Both the position numbers and the translations under genes were made by a program. The notes under the pieces were generated by a model that worked only from the letters and a program-made list of their open reading frames with translations, was not told the DNA's origin and searched no databases. Positions 59,701 to 64,000 of a DNA stretch of 64,000 nucleotides are shown piece by piece (within the stretch, counting starts at the first letter, position 1; every line of letters begins with the position of its first letter). The stretch covers positions 14,302,310 through 14,366,309 of the forward strand of contig NC_092575.1 in assembly GCF_037975245.1 (NCBI RefSeq), given 5' to 3'. Source of the DNA: Apostichopus japonicus. Lineage: Eukaryota; Echinodermata; Holothuroidea; Aspidochirotida; Stichopodidae.

Positions 59701-62700
59701 AGAAGGAGATGTTCAGAGATGATGATCCTGTTTGATTATGTTCATTCACCATAGCCTACACCTCTCTCAGTATTTGAAAAAATGGTCAGACGCTGAGGGA
59801 ACAGTTTTGTTCATCGGATCCGGATTATTAAGTGAAACATGAACAAGGAAAAGAATCCAGATTGTGCTTCATATTGCAGCTTTGTCCATCAAAAAGGTTT
59901 TTCTCAATTTTATTAACCACTACCCTCCCCCTTCCCCTCTTCCCCACCTCATCAGCCACACTGGAATACTTGGTATCTAAGTAAGACAGTTTCTTTCACC
60001 CACACCCCCCTCCCCCTTCCTCTCTCCCCCCACACCTCACAATAGTATACAAACCTGTCAACTTCATATCCAGATCCACTAATCTTGTTCAAAATTCTGT
60101 TCAATTCAGTTGAGTGTTGATTATATCTTCCAAGTTTCCCAGTTGTTCATGTACCTCCTCTCGATTCGCCTATGATAATCATTTCCAACCATAGTTTTAT
60201 TAACTACTACCACACCCCCCTACCCTTCCCCACCTCATAAGCCACACTGGAATATTTGGTATCTAGTATGAGACAGTTTCATTAACCCACACTCCCTCCT
60301 ACCCCCCCCCCCCCCAAACAAACCTCACGATAGTACACAGACCTGTCAACTTCACCTCTCAGATCCACTAATTTTGTTTAAACTTCTGTTCAAATCAGTG
60401 GAGTGTTGATAACACCTTCCAAGTTTCCCAGTTGTTAATGTACCTCCTTTCGATTCTCCTATGCTAATCATTTCCAACCATACAGTAGCTTTAATACTCA
60501 GAGGTACGAAAAGAAAGAAAGGCCAAGAATTTGCATTATTACCGAGACTTCTAAAATAGCTGCCCATGCCTCGGCTCGGTACAGAGGTGGCATGTCTCTT
60601 CTGGTTTCCACTTTGATCCTCTGAATCGTGTGAGGGTACCCTTTCAAAAGTCTATCGAATAGCACTATCCGATGTAACTGTAAAGAGAGTGTAGAATTAA
60701 TTATCACAACACTTAAACTAAATGAGAGCTTCCAGTTTTCAACTTACTAGAAAGAAATGTCTGTGATAGTTACTGATGACATATCCAAGTGCAATAAGTC
60801 TCGTTCCAATAAGAAAATATATGCACCGTCTTCCACTCTGAACCGGTAATGCAGTTTTCTATTATTTCAAAATTGCACTTGTTTAATGGTTTAGTTTAAA
60901 ATGATATGATGTCAAAGGTCATTCAAGAACAGACATTTGGCACAATATGTCAAATGAGAAATTGAGAGCATTTCAATCTTTATTACACTCAGTTACAACA
61001 AGTATTATCTTTGCCATCAATAATTTGAATCTATAGATACAAAACCCTAATTTTCACAAAGTAACTAGCTAAACAGGATTCCTCATAACTAAGGAAAGAG
61101 TTAGTGAACCTGTTCAAATTAAAATTGTTGCAGAGGTTCTACTTTGCAAGGAAGTGGCATGTTGATTGCCATTTTTCGATGACCTGTATTATTCGGGTCA
61201 TTATGTGAAAATGTCTAGAATTCATTTTCGACTTATAACAGAAGAAAAGTCCTATACTGAGCAACCTGGTGAAATTTGCATGCAATCCCTTCATGGAGCA
61301 CCCCTTTAAACATACCTGGTAGTCTATATCTTTCTCTCTGATTACTAACGGCAGCTGTGAGAGTTCCTTCAGATCGTTGCTACTTTGGGATTGAGACATC
61401 TGTTGCATTTCTCTGTCAAAAGCCACAAACAAAAAGGGAAAGAGAAATAATGAAACATGAAAGAGGAAAAGAATGCAGATTGTACTTCATATTGTCAGTT
61501 TTACCCATCAAGAAGATCTGTGGAGGACTTGCTTACAAACACAACAAAATTTTGTGACCCGCTGCGACCCCCTCCCCCTGCCTCCACCCCCCTCCCCCTA
61601 CGTCCATTTACCTTGTCACACTTTGTGGCTTCTGCCTGGCACTCATTTGGTTTATAAATTAGCATTGCACTGAGTCACTCACATACAAATTGCATATGTA
61701 TTAGTCGCAACTATTAGTGAGCTGTGAATTGTCTAACTCCCCCTCCCCCCCCCAAAAGAAATATATATAAAGTATATGATATGCAGTATCGGTAATTAAA
61801 ACAATAAATTATTCTTATTTACATCACTGTCTAGCAGCCATGATAAAGATAACTTGTTAAGAGAGAAGGTGCTTTGATCTAACTTACTCTCCTTCTATCA
61901 GGGGGTAGTAATCCTCCGGTGGAATGTGTTCCAGGCGTTTCCTGAGTTGATCGAGAGATAACGTTATGACCGTGTCATCGTAGAGTGAACTTCTGTCCCT
62001 CTCTAATCCCAGGATGTCACCGTATTCCGTCACTAGGCTGTGGCAGAGAAATGTGGATTATGGAGTGACAGCTTCGTTCATACGATAAAATCTTTGCTTT
62101 GTATTGTTTTATGTTCATGCCATTTTCTCTTTTCGATAACGATGGCTTATAATCTTTGATGAGGGAATCGTTAAAGCATAGTTCTGGTTTCCTTACACTA
62201 GAAATAAATAATAATATACTCAACAAAAGCTACGACTCTCGAAATCAGTGGAAACAGACATTATGTTTGCTTAACATGTAAACTTCCCAACCCTGTTTTA
62301 TCTCTGGAAACATCATTAGGTCTGACAACTGTCCAATAATTGACACAAAGTAATCAGATTACATACACAGCAGCTCGAAGGAATAGTAAGGCATATGTGT
62401 ATCGTTAACATCAATTGCTGTGACTGACCTAATGAGGTGTCTGTCAAACAGATTGTGCAAAGAGATCTTAAGGTTCATATCACAGCTCACCATGGTAATA
62501 AACAGAACTCATACATATTCATACATTCATAGCAATCTTTTCTTTCTTGTGAGCATTGCCACAACAAATAATATAAGCTGCATACGGTTCTTCCTTGTTT
62601 TGTTTGTGTCTTTCTCTTCTTGTGTTTTTTTTTCAAAGTTTTACGTGGTTGGAATTTTTTATATTACAAAAAACAGAGCAAAATGCTTGTAATATTCTTA

Positions 62701-63792
62701 CTTTGGCAATGAGCATATGGGCGGTGATCTCTGAAGGAACCCGTGTTTACGGAGTTCGTTCTCTAAATCTCCTCCGGCCAATCCCCAGAGATAGTAAACC
62801 TCTTTAAGAGATCTCTCTGCGAGGTAGTCCTCTTCTCCTGCATAACAGAAAACACATACTTTCAATAATAGTAATCTCTCCTAACTGTTAAATATCAGAG
62901 AGAAAAAAAAACAAACAGCTCATCTACTGCCAAAGCCTCTGCAGGTAAATGTATAAAAGTAAGAGGGCCTGCTGGTCCAATTTAGTTGTCTGTCTATCTG
63001 TCTCTTTCTTCTCTCCATCCCTTGTCCACTAATCCCCTAACATCTCTCTCTTTGTGTTCACCATGCTCATTAACCTGTCTGTATTCTGTGCGTGTTTTTG
63101 TCCCTTCTGTCACTGTTACTTGTCATTTAGCCTCTGAAGAAGATCCTGCTAGGATGGAAACGTCAGGCCAACTTACTTTTACACATACTTCAAATGTTAG
63201 AGGGCCTGACCCGACCTGACCGTTTTGCAGGGACCTTCTTTAGAGGCGAACTGGAATCAATCGGACCATTGAACTGTGAAACATCTGACTTTAATTTTTG
63301 TCCTACACAGGCTTTTGCAGTAGATCGGCAGTCGTTAACAGTTTTTTTGGGGGGCATTCCTTGACAGGAGACTTGAATAAAGTCTGTGTGAAAAGTTGGA
63401 GGCTGAGGTCATTGCAGCATTGCTGCAGCCATGCTGCAATGACAATGTATCTTTTGTGCTCAGTTAGCATTCGGTCTGCTGATCTGATAATATTTTTGAT
63501 GTTGATTCAGCCTTGCTGAAGCTCAATCTTGCAGCTGTTGCCACCACCACTCGTTGTGACACGGTAAACATATTTTGGCCTACAAAATACGGCAAAGTTT
63601 AAAAGCCATTCCCGGGCATTTACAATGGAAACTTTACCCGATAATTTGATATCCTCGATGTACTGTGGTACTTCAAGATCTTCACAACGTAGGCCCGGAC
63701 ACTGGAACATTGTGTAGGAACTCTTGGAGAGACACTTTGAAGGTGAAAATTTACCAAAAACATTGTTTTTGAGAAGATCCTTCGCCGATGGC
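53739..63792 (-). CDS. TBCK: TBC domain-containing protein kinase-like (TBCK), all but the N-terminal kinase part
   Basis: TBCK has a kinase-like domain, a TBC (Rab-GAP) domain and a rhodanese domain, and influences mTOR signalling and endolysosomal traffic. Fourteen minus-strand exons join in phase: 63638-63792, 62702-62837, 61888-62037, 61316-61412, 60543-60677, 59460-59649, 58819-58869, 58290-58373, 57828-57950, 56566-56727, 55824-56002, 55376-55551, 54955-55114 and 53739-53849 (TGA 53739-53741). They give 635 residues. Human TBCK has 893, so about 260 kinase residues lie beyond the right edge. The TBC domain keeps the Arg finger ([11 protein letters not shown]) and the Gln finger (LVYWQG). 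[14 protein letters not shown]-type and [19 protein letters not shown] blocks match the family. The rhodanese part ([22 protein letters not shown]) has VGNRGNN where an active rhodanese would place Cys. The exon at 55114 uses the acceptor giving NSEDFSRGHI; a nearby AG would delete three residues. Confidence 0.95.
54002..54334 (+). mobile_element. hAT-like MITE, truncated, in TBCK last intron
   Basis: The left end CAGTGGCGGAGCTAGGGG is intact. Similarity to the copies at 43336 and 8043 runs to CCATTTGAGTC at 54334 and then stops, so the right terminal repeat is missing. The G-run region that follows in the other copies may be the breakpoint. Confidence 0.8.
57314..57706. mobile_element. hAT-like MITE of a second family in TBCK intron
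   Basis: The ends CATAGGTGTAGGAG and CTCCTACGCCTATG form a terminal inverted repeat with one mismatch. Flanks CCATTAAC (57306-57313) and ACATTAAC (57707-57714) agree at seven of eight positions, consistent with an 8-bp hAT-type duplication. A G14 run sits just inside the left end. No coding sequence. Confidence 0.75.
58982..59020. repeat. C-rich (C7-A)n tract
   Basis: Runs of seven or more C separated by single A. It lies in the TBCK intron between the exons at 58819 and 59460. Confidence 0.9.
59908..60482. repeat. Tandem duplication, two units of about 287 bp, in TBCK intron
   Basis: Unit 1 (59908-60194) and unit 2 (60195-60482) both start TTTTATTAAC and share GCCACACTGGAATA, GACCTGTCAACTTC or AACCTGTCAACTTC, CCAAGTTTCCCAGTTGTT and ATCATTTCCAACCAT. 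C-rich patches inside each unit differ in length. Unit 2 ends about 60 bp before the exon at 60543. Confidence 0.85.
63408..63443. repeat. 13-bp perfect inverted repeat in TBCK intron
   Basis: GTCATTGCAGCAT and its exact reverse complement are separated by ten bases that themselves contain TGCTGCAG. It could form a short hairpin but is too short for a typical microRNA precursor. Confidence 0.8.
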
Positions 63793-64000
63793 CTGAGAAG
63801 GAAAAACAAGAACAGAAAAGACAGATTTTAGAAAAGGGGGGATCCGTCTGTGAATGTAGGCTTGGTTTTTATTTCTACATGCAAATGTATGTGCAGATCA
63901 AAGATTCTTGTAGCGCTTTCTAAAATTAATTATATCAATAGAAAATGAGCAAACAACTTCCAGTGACCGGCTAACTGGCTTTGCAACACATGTGGTCATA

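Overview
The window looks like a marine deuterostome invertebrate genome, most likely echinoderm-like. The genes are intron-rich with GT-AG junctions, are clearly metazoan, and sit in an AT-rich background full of short DNA transposons and microsatellites. The taxon is an inference from gene content and general character; the sequence does not name it. Almost no gene is visible as one open frame, so each was rebuilt by matching short frames to splice sites and checking that codon phase carries from exon to exon. All five rebuilt genes pass that check.

Layout. (1) 72-4653, minus strand: 5' half of EIF4H, running off the left edge. (2) 4.7-9.5 kb: intergenic, with a U2-snRNA-headed RNA-like unit (6846-7028), a nested pair of hAT-like elements (7674-8764) and a long TA microsatellite. 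(3) 10840-17089, plus strand: complete STYXL1, a pseudophosphatase. (4) 19045-21333, minus strand: complete ALKBH4. (5) 22-36 kb: MITEs, telomere-like repeats, a truncated foldback element and a full-length Ty3/gypsy retrotransposon with identical 759-bp LTRs (26032-35374). (6) 36956-50082, plus strand: complete LRWD1 (ORCA) in 14 coding exons. (7) 53739-63792, minus strand: TBCK from the end of the kinase domain to the stop codon, running off the right edge.

The five genes are ordinary eukaryotic housekeeping and signalling genes and do not form an operon. They alternate in orientation: EIF4H and STYXL1 are divergent, STYXL1 and ALKBH4 convergent, ALKBH4 and LRWD1 divergent, LRWD1 and TBCK convergent. 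The divergent ALKBH4/LRWD1 pair is the same head-to-head arrangement known at human 7q22.1. Here the two start codons are about 15.6 kb apart, and 9.3 kb of that is the recent gypsy insertion. EIF4H and STYXL1 also lie on human 7q, so the block may be an old linkage group.

The least explained object is the unit at 6846-7028. Its first 41 aligned bases match the 5' end of U2 snRNA at 39 positions, including the branch-site-pairing region. The rest is unrelated to U2, folds into hairpins, and ends in a strong hairpin followed by a T run. Other points of interest are the gypsy element's altered catalytic signatures (HHDD in place of YxDD, and a DD34E integrase), MITEs that carry telomere-like arrays, and a non-catalytic phosphatase loop in STYXL1 that differs from the human one.
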